A DNA stretch of 10,652 bases, from assembly GCA_964483155.1 (NCBI GenBank), contig CAZAAC010000072.1, positions 1 to 10,652 of the forward strand. Reading direction: 5' to 3'. Within the stretch, counting starts at the first letter, position 1. The number at the start of each line of letters is the position of its first letter. Both the position numbers and the translations under genes were made by a program. This DNA is from JAAYYM01 sp964483155 (GTDB lineage Bacteria > Bacillota > Clostridia > Lachnospirales > Lachnospiraceae). Below, piece by piece: positions 1 to 7,643 of the stretch. The notes beneath the pieces were generated by a model. That model was not told the DNA's origin, made no database searches, and saw only the letters and a program-made list of their open reading frames with translations.

Positions 1-352
1 TCTGTGATGTAATAGACCAGTCCACATCATTTGAATAAATCTGATAGTAAAGATTCCCGCCTTGCATTAATGATATGTAAATTGCATTATGAATGGTTGT
101 GGATTTTCCATCCTGTGTACTTGACAACTTCTCGGTTATTTCATCAGAAAAACTGATTGAAATTTCATTTTGGTTAACAATTTCCACTTCCAACTTACTA
201 TCTTGCATATCATTCAAAGCATTATTATCAACTTCTTGATTACTCCCAGTGACAGAGCCGAACGCATTGCTTTTCTCATCTTTCTCATCACATCCGATAA
301 AGAGTGCTGATAATATAAGTAAAATGCTTAGAAACAATAAAGATTTCTTCAT
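1..352 (-). CDS. Lipoprotein of unknown function, 3' end outside window
   Basis: This reading frame is open from an ATG at 350-352 to the left edge, giving 117 visible codons of a gene that continues outside. The first 20 residues form a signal peptide (MKKS, then a hydrophobic stretch) ending in the lipobox F-I-G-C, with Cys21 as the predicted lipid anchor. An acidic, Asn/Ser-rich linker follows at about residues 22-52, then a segment that looks folded. A GAGGA ribosome binding site lies 9 nt upstream of the ATG. I do not recognise the family. Residues 99-104 (GNLYYQ) resemble residues 89-94 (GQLYYQ) of the neighbouring lipoprotein at 622-2022, so the two might be distant paralogues, but this rests on a short match. 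The gene is preceded by repeat copy A and a palindrome, suggesting its own promoter. It probably acts outside the membrane. Confidence 0.85.
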   Translation of the reverse strand, partial: MKKSLLFLSILLILSALFIGCDEKDEKSNAFGSVTGSNQEVDNNALNDMQDSKLEVEIVNQNEISISFSDEITEKLSSTQDGKSTTIHNAIYISLMQGGNLYYQIYSNDVDWSITSQ

Positions 353-401
353 CTCATAATTCCTCAATATATTAGTTTTGTTTTACCTTATCTTATTAAT
401 T

Positions 402-418
402 TTATGGATTATCCATAA
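402..418. promoter_or_regulatory. Perfect 17-bp palindrome, candidate operator
   Basis: TTATGGAT and ATCCATAA are perfect 8-bp inverted arms around a single T. The palindrome lies only 6 nt beyond the end of repeat copy A and 49 nt upstream of the lipoprotein start at 352, where a promoter start site or early leader would fall. A dimeric repressor site is plausible. No equivalent palindrome is seen at repeat copies B or C, so any such control would be private to this gene. Confidence 0.4.
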
Positions 419-424
419 TAAAGT

Positions 425-476
425 ACATAGACTAGATTAAGATTCGTTGGTAATATCTTCATATCTATACTGTCAC
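425..476 (-). repeat. 52-bp intergenic repeat, copy A (candidate shared promoter/operator)
   Basis: One of three related copies. It matches copy C at 47 of 52 positions and copy B at 44 of 52, including an uninterrupted identical block of 29 bp (30 with the flanking T). Read on the minus strand it starts GTGACAG and ends AGTCTATGT. It lies directly after the terminator of the upstream gene and 72 nt before the ATG at 352. A weak sigma-A-like promoter, TTACCA-N18-TATGTA, can be read inside it. AAGAT occurs twice 8 bp apart in a TAGATATGAAGAT context, a possible direct-repeat half-site. The repeat is observed; its role as promoter or activator site is inferred. Confidence 0.8.
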
Positions 477-491
477 ATTGAGTATTTTATA

Positions 492-531
492 TAAAAAGAA
501 CAAGCCTCATCATGCAGATAACACTTGTTCT
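492..531 (-). terminator. Intrinsic terminator of the 622-2022 lipoprotein gene
   Basis: On the minus strand AGAACAAG and CTTGTTCT form a perfect 8-bp stem around a 19-nt loop, followed at once by a short T run and an AT-rich tail. It lies 90 nt past the stop codon of the lipoprotein gene and just before repeat copy A, so it separates the two lipoprotein transcription units. Confidence 0.75.
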
Positions 532-621
532 CATCCAAGTTCCTCTGAGCACTTTTACAAAACTACATTCTTATGACCACATTGGTGCCAGTTATCATCG
601 TAGTCCATCCACTACAACTGA

Positions 622-2022
622 CTATTTATAATAGTTACCGTCTCTTACAAACGGGAAATCAGGATCATTGCCCTCGGCCCAGCTAGTATCAACATGCAGA
701 CAACCTCGTCGACTTTCACCATAATCTGATGTATCATCAGCAAATACATACTCAAAGCTAATTCCCCACCCAGGATGGGTTCCAGCAAACTCCACCGTAT
801 GACAGCCATCTGCATCATAATACTCTCTTGTAACATTTGCCAGTTTAACAGGATATCCATCATATTCAAATTCTATCAGATTGCCTGCGTCGTCCAGTTT
901 TGTAAATACAATTGTATGTGTTTCATCATCCTTATCATAAGTAAATGTTACATTCATAAATTCCTGTTCCTCTGTAACATGCTGTGAATGGTCAACTTGT
1001 TCAGCACTATCATTCGTAATTGTTTCATTCGTTGACCCTTGGCCACCTGCACCATCATTTTGAACGTAATTTCCTGTGAGCAATTCCGGAGTATACACTT
1101 GCGTCTTTCCCTCTTTAATATGCATACTCAAAGACTTCTCCTGCCCATTGATAATTATAGGTGCATATATCGAAAAACCATCTGCTTTGCTTACATGGAC
1201 TTCTGATAACCGTATCGTTTCATTGTCAAAATTTACAATACCAGATATACCATTTACTACCATTTCAGTTGGATATCCATTTTCATCAGGCGTTTGTAAC
1301 GTAATGGTTATATTATTGTCTTCTCGCATATAGGTCTTTCCCATATAGATATCTGCTTCATCATCACTCAGCGTTGGACTATAAGGATCAATTATAATAC
1401 CTTCAGTAATATCACTTTCAGTAATATCATTTTCATTTTCTTGTTCTGCACTTTCTTGATGCAAATCAACCAGTTCTGGTATTCCCTTTCCTTCTTCTAT
1501 CATAAGTATTCCATCCTGATACCATAGTACCAACTTTTCTGTTAACAAAAAACCTTTATCATATATTCCAATATCAATCGATACCGTTGTAAGCTCATCT
1601 GGCCTATGCATTGATTTTATTATTGGAAAAGTAAAACCTCCATCAAAAAAAATACCATTCATAATTTCATCATTTGAATAATTTATAAATTCATTCCAAA
1701 AGGATTGAGTTGTCTCTTCATCATAATAATGTTGCTCAAGTTGATAATACAGTTGTCCATCTTTATCATTAAAATCTATTGTCAGATATGCTGCATCATA
1801 TTCAGCAACTGCATTCTGAAATATTTTATATAGTTCACCTTGAACACTTAATGCTGAACTATCACCCTCTTGATATAATTGTACATCCTCGTAAGGTACT
1901 AATTTCTGGGGTTTAACGAGCAATCGATTGTCTAAATCTTGCTGAGTGTTCCCTGTTCCACATGCTATAAGGCCTAGCGCCATACAGCCAGCCAATACAA
2001 TTGCAACTATCTTTTTCTTCAT
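622..2022 (-). CDS. Lipoprotein of unknown function with duplicated beta-rich domain
   Basis: A 466-residue protein whose signal peptide ends in the lipobox L-I-A-C, with Cys21 as lipid anchor, so it should be tethered to the outer face of the membrane. The ATG at 2020-2022 has GGAGG 10 nt upstream. Residues about 35-185 form a first region rich in aromatic and acidic residues. Residues 190-210 are an acidic linker holding a tandem DITES/DITEG repeat. Residues about 226-320 and 355-460 look like two copies of one beta-rich module: both begin aromatic-Met, then T-aromatic, a run of Asp/Asn, a TI strand, and a D-x-x-G-x-x-x-E turn ending in N/D-G. The second copy carries Cys407 and Cys441, which could form a disulfide. 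I do not recognise the family. It is monocistronic, between repeat copy B and the terminator at 492-531. Confidence 0.9.
   Translation of the reverse strand: MKKKIVAIVLAGCMALGLIACGTGNTQQDLDNRLLVKPQKLVPYEDVQLYQEGDSSALSVQGELYKIFQNAVAEYDAAYLTIDFNDKDGQLYYQLEQHYYDEETTQSFWNEFINYSNDEIMNGIFFDGGFTFPIIKSMHRPDELTTVSIDIGIYDKGFLLTEKLVLWYQDGILMIEEGKGIPELVDLHQESAEQENENDITESDITEGIIIDPYSPTLSDDEADIYMGKTYMREDNNITITLQTPDENGYPTEMVVNGISGIVNFDNETIRLSEVHVSKADGFSIYAPIIINGQEKSLSMHIKEGKTQVYTPELLTGNYVQNDGAGGQGSTNETITNDSAEQVDHSQHVTEEQEFMNVTFTYDKDDETHTIVFTKLDDAGNLIEFEYDGYPVKLANVTREYYDADGCHTVEFAGTHPGWGISFEYVFADDTSDYGESRRGCLHVDTSWAEGNDPDFPFVRDGNYYK
1399..1428 (-). repeat. 15-bp tandem duplication inside the lipoprotein gene
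   Basis: Two adjacent 15-bp units match at 14 of 15 positions and encode DITES followed by DITEG (residues 199-208) in the acidic linker. The repeat keeps the frame and lies between the N-terminal region and the first beta-rich module, so copy-number change would lengthen or shorten the linker without breaking the gene. Confidence 0.85.
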
Positions 2023-2114
2023 TTCGACCTGTCCTCCGGTTTATTTTCATATCTTAGTACTAACACTTCTGGTTACCTATACTTACTCATCATATAGAGA
2101 TAAAAGCGTAAATT

Positions 2115-2166
2115 ACATAGACTAGATTAAGATTCGTTGGTAAAATTTTCACATCTTTGTTTTCTC
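2115..2166 (-). repeat. 52-bp intergenic repeat, copy B (candidate shared promoter/operator)
   Basis: The ATG-proximal 29 bp are identical to copy A; the distal 23 bp are diverged (15 of 23 match copy A). It lies after the histidine kinase terminator and 92 nt upstream of the lipoprotein ATG at 2022. The candidate TTACCA-N18-TATGTA promoter is intact, whereas the GTGACAG end seen in copies A and C is lost. This suggests that the ATG-proximal half is the part under strongest constraint. Confidence 0.75.
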
Positions 2167-2180
2167 CACCGTAAACCTAT

Positions 2181-2221
2181 AAAAAAAGAGTAAGAATTCT
2201 CAACCTCAGAAATTCTTACTC
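2181..2221 (-). terminator. Strong intrinsic terminator of the two-component operon
   Basis: GAGTAAGAATT and AATTCTTACTC form a perfect 11-bp stem with a 12-nt loop, followed on the minus strand by seven T. It begins 15 nt past the histidine kinase stop codon and marks the end of the four-gene operon. Confidence 0.92.
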
Positions 2222-2236
2222 CATACTAAAATTTGC

Positions 2237-3934
2237 TCACAATCCTCTCCGAAGAGCAGGCAGCTTTACTGTCACTATTGTTCCTATTCCCATTGTCGAT
2301 TCTACAGATAATCCGTATTCTTCACCAAAGTAGGAACGAATTCGTCTTTGAATATTGATTAAAGCAACATGAGATAATCCTTCCACTTCCACCTGATCCT
2401 GATTGACTTCCTCAATTTCTTTGCGAAGTCTATCAAGCTGCAAAGAATCCATTCCCATCCCGTTGTCTTCAATGGAAATATACAGGCAGTCTGCTTCCAG
2501 TCTGCTATAAACACGCACAACACCTTTTTCTTCTTTTTCATCTCCCACAATTCCATGAAGAATACTGTTTTCCACAATCGGCTGCAGTAACATACGGGGA
2601 AGATCTACTCCCTCCAGTGCATCCTCCATCTCGATTTCAGTAGTAAACTTATCCGGATAACGGATCTCCATGATTTCTACATATTTCTCTAGTACGAAGA
2701 ACTCTTCCATACCGCTGATATAACTGTCCCCTGCATTGGCATAACGAAGCAGAAATGATAATCCATCACACAGAAGACCTGCTTTTTCGTTCTCTCCCAT
2801 AGAAGAGAGTGCCTTGATAATGTTCAGAACATTAACCGTAAAATGAGCACTAATTTGCTTCTTTAGAGAAATAATCATTGCTTTTTGTTTCTTTATCTCT
2901 GCTTTCTGCAAGGAATTTTCTGCCTGGTATGCTTCCTTCTCTTTCAACTCAATTCTCTCTACCATATCATTGATGCCAAGAATCAAGCCATCAAAGTGCT
3001 CTATGCCAGTCATAGGCAGCATTGCTCCTTTTCCACCTTCAAATTCTTCTACTTCTGAAATAACAGACTGTATCGGCACAAAGAATTTCCTTTTCCAGAA
3101 TCGTAGAAATATCTCCAGCATCAATAACAGCAATACTGCCATAATCAGCATGGCTACCATGAAAAGAATGCTCATTCCGTGATTGGAATCCTCGTATGAA
3201 ATCAAAAGTTCAAAAGGAGTAAAACCAACTTGCTTATACACCATATAGGTTATATCCCTGCGGATATCCTCAATCTTTACTCCGATATAATTCTCCTCAT
3301 TTGACAGAAGCACTTTTCCGTCTGCTGCAATGGCAATCTTCATATCTTCATTCTCTGTCATCTGTTCAAATAGTCGGTAAATATCATTCTCATTGGTCAG
3401 CATGACAATGGTTCCTATTCTTTCGCCCTCTTGATAAATGGTTGTCACATAACCAATGTAATTAACAGAGTCCAGTTTAATCTGAATATGACTGGTCAGT
3501 TTGTCCTTTTCTACAAGATTCATCATTCTGCGTACTCCAGTATTCCCAATCGTACCCGAAAAGCGGTAAAATCTTCCCTGCTCATTGTAGAGAATAATAT
3601 TATCCATAAAAGAACTGTTTTCTGAAAGATTATCAATGGTTTCTTCTACATAAACTGCTTTATTCACAAATTCGATATTGTTTTCTTCAAGAAGAAAGTT
3701 CTGTACGTTTGCATCCTGTGATAAAGCAAAGGAAACTTCTTCTAATTGTAAAAAGGAACGATTCAACTCCGAAATAATCTGCTCCGAAACCTGCTCCATA
3801 TTATTCATAACATTCTTTTGAATCACATTATGGATATTGACATAGAAAAGAAACCACATTGCTAGCATTGCAGCACTTAACGATAATACCGTCCATTTCA
3901 ATTCCATAACCAGTGATTTCTTTTTCATCTTCAT
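2237..3934 (-). CDS. YesM-type sensor histidine kinase
   Basis: A 565-residue membrane histidine kinase that should phosphorylate the response regulator at 6811-7542. Membrane segments lie at about residues 15-34 and 254-279 and enclose a sensor domain of about 220 residues that would be extracellular. A linker with a coiled-coil look covers about 325-358. The His_kinase (PF06580-like) box at 360-372 keeps the phosphoacceptor His364 with Phe365, but reads QISAHFTVN where the family usual is QINPHFLYN. The ATPase domain shows the N box (Q451-P-I-V-E-N456, H460-G) and G1 box (D490-N-G-M-G); the G2 region (about 519-532) is a loose GLSHVALINIQRRI. The ATG is one base after the stop of the upstream binding-protein gene and its nearest AGGAG is 16 nt away, so translation is probably coupled. 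The adjacent solute-binding proteins probably present ligand to the sensor domain. Confidence 0.93.
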   Translation of the reverse strand: MKMKKKSLVMELKWTVLSLSAAMLAMWFLFYVNIHNVIQKNVMNNMEQVSEQIISELNRSFLQLEEVSFALSQDANVQNFLLEENNIEFVNKAVYVEETIDNLSENSSFMDNIILYNEQGRFYRFSGTIGNTGVRRMMNLVEKDKLTSHIQIKLDSVNYIGYVTTIYQEGERIGTIVMLTNENDIYRLFEQMTENEDMKIAIAADGKVLLSNEENYIGVKIEDIRRDITYMVYKQVGFTPFELLISYEDSNHGMSILFMVAMLIMAVLLLLMLEIFLRFWKRKFFVPIQSVISEVEEFEGGKGAMLPMTGIEHFDGLILGINDMVERIELKEKEAYQAENSLQKAEIKKQKAMIISLKKQISAHFTVNVLNIIKALSSMGENEKAGLLCDGLSFLLRYANAGDSYISGMEEFFVLEKYVEIMEIRYPDKFTTEIEMEDALEGVDLPRMLLQPIVENSILHGIVGDEKEEKGVVRVYSRLEADCLYISIEDNGMGMDSLQLDRLRKEIEEVNQDQVEVEGLSHVALINIQRRIRSYFGEEYGLSVESTMGIGTIVTVKLPALRRGL

Positions 3935-3935
3935 A

Positions 3936-5129
3936 TTATGGTGTCACATTCTCCTTTAGCAGTTCATTCCAAAAATCCGACATGGCATCCATATTTTCAT
4001 ACAGATATTCTTTATTGATTTCCAGATAATCTATTTCGCTTAGTGGAACTTCATTTGCATCCTCTACATCTACTCTGGTAGACCAAGTACCCTTAGTCAT
4101 ATATGGCTTGATGCCTTCTCCTGTTCCATCGGTTTCTCCCATGAGAAAACGCACAAACAACTTGGCTGTATTGACATTTGGTGAACCCGCTGCAATCGTA
4201 ACACTGTTTGGTGTGTAGACCGTAGAAAAAGGATTCAGCCGATAGATCGGCGCAAAATGATACCCCAGATCCTGATACCTCATCTTGGAAGAAATCATAA
4301 TGCCAATCCAGTAATCATCACTGCCCACTCCTCCGATTCCTTCAAGAACCTCATCACTGCTATTCGTAAACACGATATTTTTTACAGCCTGTTCCCAGAA
4401 AAATTCTCCGGCTGTTTTTCCTTCAGGAACAGTCAGAACTTCTCCTGCATATTCTTCATATGCTTTTGCAATTTTCTCTGGTTCGCCAAGCACAGCAGAA
4501 CAGAATCCATAAGTAGAGAAAGAACTTAATGGATTTGCCATAATGATTTTTCCCTTATACTGCTTTTCCGTCAATTCCCATATATTGTGGATTGGCTGCT
4601 CTCCAAAGACATTTTCATTGTAAAAAAACATCAAGGCTTCTCCGACAAAAACCAGTTCATTATCTGCATGACCTTCCTTTATCTTTGGCGCAATGTCTGT
4701 GGGAACATAGGAATATAAAATTCTCGGCTCTAGTAGTACACGATTTAGTGTTCCGTTACAATCACTGCAAATAACCAGATCGCAGGCATAGTTCTCCTTT
4801 TCGTAATTATCCTGAAGCATAGATACAATATCTTCTCCTCTGATATCCTTTATCTCTACTGTAAGTCCCGGATATTCCTTCTCAAAGCATTCTTTTACTT
4901 CAAATGCTCTTGAAGAGACAGAGTAGATTACCAAAGTATCTTCTAAAAGTGCAGATTCGTATAGTTCCTCTTTTGTAAGAGTATCCGAAAGATTGGCTTC
5001 TTCCAGCCATTTTTGCATCTCCTGTTGTTGTACAGACTGTTGTTTCTGATTGGAACAGCCCGATAAGCATAAAAACATAGACACAATCAGTATCCATATT
5101 AATTCTTGATATATTTTAGAAAAACTCAT
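3936..5129 (-). CDS. FbpA/AfuA-like extracellular solute-binding lipoprotein
   Basis: A 397-residue lipoprotein with signal peptide and lipobox L-S-G-C (Cys25). After a linker, the mature part begins with a strand (DTLVIYSVSSRAFEV, from about residue 68) and continues in the style of type 2 periplasmic binding proteins of the iron/spermidine class (COG1840-like), including a W-E-L-T-E-K-x-Y-K-G-K segment typical of this fold. GGGAGGT lies 8 nt before the ATG. It sits between another binding-protein gene and the kinase gene, with 1 nt to the latter and no permease or ATPase in the window. This favours a co-sensor role for the kinase over transport. There is precedent in Firmicutes for binding proteins as kinase co-receptors, such as XylFII with LytS. 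The ligand cannot be told from sequence; iron, polyamine, sugar phosphate or organic acid are all possible for the family. Confidence 0.88.
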   Translation of the reverse strand: MSFSKIYQELIWILIVSMFLCLSGCSNQKQQSVQQQEMQKWLEEANLSDTLTKEELYESALLEDTLVIYSVSSRAFEVKECFEKEYPGLTVEIKDIRGEDIVSMLQDNYEKENYACDLVICSDCNGTLNRVLLEPRILYSYVPTDIAPKIKEGHADNELVFVGEALMFFYNENVFGEQPIHNIWELTEKQYKGKIIMANPLSSFSTYGFCSAVLGEPEKIAKAYEEYAGEVLTVPEGKTAGEFFWEQAVKNIVFTNSSDEVLEGIGGVGSDDYWIGIMISSKMRYQDLGYHFAPIYRLNPFSTVYTPNSVTIAAGSPNVNTAKLFVRFLMGETDGTGEGIKPYMTKGTWSTRVDVEDANEVPLSEIDYLEINKEYLYENMDAMSDFWNELLKENVTP

Positions 5130-5147
5130 TGAAATTAACCTCCCATC

Positions 5148-5222
5148 TTATTCCAACTTCTGTATGCACTCATTCCAGAAGTCCCAAAATACCTGTCTGT
5201 GTTCGCAACTATATTTCTCATT
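5148..5222 (-). pseudogene. C-terminal remnant of a solute-binding protein gene
   Basis: The 100-nt gap between the two binding-protein genes holds 24 in-frame codons ending in TAA. They include FWDFWNECIQKLE, with a spaced Y-x-x-E-H upstream. This resembles the C-terminus of the downstream FbpA-like protein (Y-x-x-E-N, then SDFWNELLKEN), sharing DFWNE and the flanking pattern. A TGA at 5223-5225 closes the frame upstream and there is no start codon or ribosome binding site. I read it as the tail of a lost paralogue, left after duplication and deletion or after replacement by the LplA-like gene. The match is short, so homology is likely but not certain. Confidence 0.55.
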
Positions 5223-5229
5223 TCATCCC

Positions 5230-6783
5230 TCAATTCTGTATCTTTATTTCTTGTTGGAAAATATTCCATACTTCATCTGCATAAATGTCCTCTTCGCCAA
5301 AAACGAATTGACTGATTCTTGTATCAACATCTGTCATTCCGTCCTGTCTGCCACTTACTTTTTCTTGCCAATCTTTGCTTCTAAACAACTCTTTTTCTAC
5401 ATAGTAATAGTTCTCATAGGAACGAACAGCTCTTGCATCCAGATACTCCACCAGAGAATTGTCTCCATTCCATGTAACACCGTTTGCAAATTCTTCTGAC
5501 AAAACCAAAGGTCCTGCTCCAGCATAGTTTTTATTCTGCACACTATCATTTAAATACTGGAGTGTAGTAATCACGGCTCTACTTCCATAGGTAGATAAAT
5601 CTCCACTATCAGAAAACTTCCAATCTACTCCCTCTTCCCCAAAGGATGCTACAAAAGATGCTTCCTTTGACAACATCAAATCCATTATTTCAAAAGCTTC
5701 CTTCGTATGCGTGCTGTTCGCCGGAATAAATCCTCCTATACTTGGTTCATAATCACAATAAACTGCATTACGCTCTCCGTCAGTGCCAAGCAGCGGGGGC
5801 ATCTGAATATATCTCGCCAATATATCCGAACAATTCGGATATATGATATCCGCGATACTTTGGCTTGTAAATGCTCCAACATAATCTCCTTGCGCATTTA
5901 CCAGTTCCTTAAGCTGTCTGTTTGAATAATCATTGCATTCATCTAACAATAATCCCTGTACATGCATATCTGCACAGGTTTTCAAACCTTCCCTAAAATC
6001 AGGTTCCGCGAGGATACATGCACAATCATCATTCTTATCTACATACATTCGCCCGTGTAGAGGGTCGTTATAAATATAAGCATTCAAGATAAAATTGTAA
6101 CTTTGCAGGGCATAAGACAATTCGCAACTAATTAAAGGCAGTTCATCCGCTATCCCATTTCCGTTGGGATCTTTATCTCGAAAAGCCGTTAAGACAGTCT
6201 CTAGGGCTTCAACCGTTTCAGGTACTTTTAACCCCAATGTTTTGAGCCATCCCATGTTAATCCACATAACCTGCATATTCTGATCTTTCCTGGTTGTATC
6301 CATGTTTGGTGCATAAAAAATGCTGCCTTGATATTCAATTTTTTCTCGCATGGATATAGAATCATATTGATTAAACAGAGCCGTATAGTGACTGTCCTCT
6401 GTTAGCAATTTTGACATATCAAATAACAGACCGTCTTCTGCATAACGTTGTAACTCGTCTGTGGTAAGAAAAGTCTCTTTCTCCGGAAGAAATATTGCAT
6501 CTATCCTTCCCGTGTCGGATGTAAGGCAGGCATATATGTATTCCTTCTCATAGCCTTCTGATATATTTTCAAATTGTATATCATATCCGGTTGCATCTTC
6601 CAGCCACTGCGTATAATAGTTCGTATTAAAATTCTGAACTTGGTTGTCCTGCATGACTGCTATGGTAACTGTCGTTGTTTCCTCTTCCTGTCTTTGTCCA
6701 TATATGTAGATATAGAGGATGCCTCCCATGATTGCACAGACAAACAACGTACCTATCCACTTATTTTTGAATAACCGCTTCAT
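5230..6783 (-). CDS. LplA-like extracellular solute-binding protein, membrane anchored
   Basis: A 517-residue protein of the family 1 / LplA type of extracellular binding proteins, which usually serve sugar or oligosaccharide ABC importers in Firmicutes. A single hydrophobic segment at residues about 9-28 has no convincing lipobox (Cys16 is preceded by F-V) and no clear cleavage site, so it is probably an uncleaved anchor. The segment F-R-D-K-D-P-N-G-N-G-I-A-D-E (201-214) is the DxNxNG-type acidic loop common in LplA-like proteins. GGAG lies 5 nt before the ATG at 6781-6783. It starts 27 nt after the response regulator gene and is followed by the 24-codon remnant and then the second binding-protein gene. 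With no permease or ATPase gene here, it is likely to act in ligand sensing for the two-component system. Ligand unknown. Confidence 0.87.
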   Translation of the reverse strand: MKRLFKNKWIGTLFVCAIMGGILYIYIYGQRQEEETTTVTIAVMQDNQVQNFNTNYYTQWLEDATGYDIQFENISEGYEKEYIYACLTSDTGRIDAIFLPEKETFLTTDELQRYAEDGLLFDMSKLLTEDSHYTALFNQYDSISMREKIEYQGSIFYAPNMDTTRKDQNMQVMWINMGWLKTLGLKVPETVEALETVLTAFRDKDPNGNGIADELPLISCELSYALQSYNFILNAYIYNDPLHGRMYVDKNDDCACILAEPDFREGLKTCADMHVQGLLLDECNDYSNRQLKELVNAQGDYVGAFTSQSIADIIYPNCSDILARYIQMPPLLGTDGERNAVYCDYEPSIGGFIPANSTHTKEAFEIMDLMLSKEASFVASFGEEGVDWKFSDSGDLSTYGSRAVITTLQYLNDSVQNKNYAGAGPLVLSEEFANGVTWNGDNSLVEYLDARAVRSYENYYYVEKELFRSKDWQEKVSGRQDGMTDVDTRISQFVFGEEDIYADEVWNIFQQEIKIQN

Positions 6784-6810
6784 GGCATCTCCTTCAAAAA
6801 AATTTTGTAA

Positions 6811-7542
6811 CTAAACACGCTCTAATTCATACTGACTTGGCGCCACTCCATAATAGCCCTTAAAAACTTTATTAAAATAAAAGTAATCTTTATAACCACA
6901 CTCATTTGCAATTTGCTTCAAACTGAGATTACTTGTATTTAATAATACAACTGCATGCTTCATTCGTGTCTCTGTAACAAAACATGTCAATGTTGTATTA
7001 TGATTCTTTGCAAACAGAGAGCAGATATATCCTGCACTCAGACCAAAATTCTTGCCAAGCTGCTCTAAAGTAAACTTTTCATTAAAGTGCGAACGCACAT
7101 ATTCAACCAATGCAACAAATGATGGATTCATCGGTTCTTCTGAATCTATGACATGCTGAGGATGTTTCTGTGCTAACTTCATTGTCAGTTTCTCCAAAAC
7201 AAGCTGCACTTCCGGAATTTGCAATGGTTTCAACAGGTAATCAAAGCCCTCCTGCTGAAAAAAAGTTCTTGCATCCTCAAAAGTACCATACGCACTGAGC
7301 ATAACAAACTCTGTATCCAGACCGTTTTTCCGCACTGTTTTCATGAAGGTATGCCCATCCAGATATGGCATCCTCAAATCAGAAAATACCACATCCGGTT
7401 TTAGTTCAAGTACTCTCTCCACTGCCCTTTTTGAATTACTCTCCATACCAATCACTTCAAAACCATTGTCCATCCACGGAACACTGGCTGCGATCTCTTT
7501 CATAATCAGTTCTTCATCATCTACCAAAAATACCCGAAACAT
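6811..7542 (-). CDS. YesN-type response regulator (receiver plus AraC HTH)
   Basis: A 243-residue transcription regulator. The receiver domain (about 1-120) has the acidic pair D8-D9, phosphoacceptor D55 in VVFSDLRMP, S83 and K105-P106, so all expected switch residues are present. The C-terminal part (about 143-243) is an AraC-type double helix-turn-helix ending in the family signature GYKDYFYFNKVFKGYYGVAP. The chosen ATG at 7540-7542 has GGAGG 5 nt upstream; an in-frame ATG 18 nt earlier lacks a ribosome binding site. It is the first gene of an operon with two solute-binding proteins and a histidine kinase, its probable partner. The leader is about 100 nt long and starts at repeat copy C, so the regulator may control its own operon and the lipoprotein genes that carry copies A and B. 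Confidence 0.93.
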   Translation of the reverse strand: MFRVFLVDDEELIMKEIAASVPWMDNGFEVIGMESNSKRAVERVLELKPDVVFSDLRMPYLDGHTFMKTVRKNGLDTEFVMLSAYGTFEDARTFFQQEGFDYLLKPLQIPEVQLVLEKLTMKLAQKHPQHVIDSEEPMNPSFVALVEYVRSHFNEKFTLEQLGKNFGLSAGYICSLFAKNHNTTLTCFVTETRMKHAVVLLNTSNLSLKQIANECGYKDYFYFNKVFKGYYGVAPSQYELERV

Positions 7543-7643
7543 AATACCCTCCAATCTCATCTATTTTACTATATTCATCCGCTAACATCTATTCATTTCT
7601 TTATAAAGGTCTCTTTTATTTTATACAAAATTTTGCTATATCA

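Noticed and set aside
425..476. Repeat as an RNA hairpin element
   Set aside because: Copy A can fold (TAGAT/ATCTA and AAGAT/ATCTT), but copies B and C lose several pairs without compensating changes, so a conserved structure is not supported.
425..476. Repeat as an ECF sigma promoter
   Set aside because: GTCTA at one end recalls ECF -10 boxes, but no GAAC-like -35 lies 16-17 nt upstream in all copies; the GAAAC in copy C is too close.
5164..5499. 111-codon plus-strand ORF across the gap and the end of the LplA-like gene
   Set aside because: It is antisense to a well-supported gene and to the C-terminal remnant, has no domain, and reads like the complement of coding sequence.
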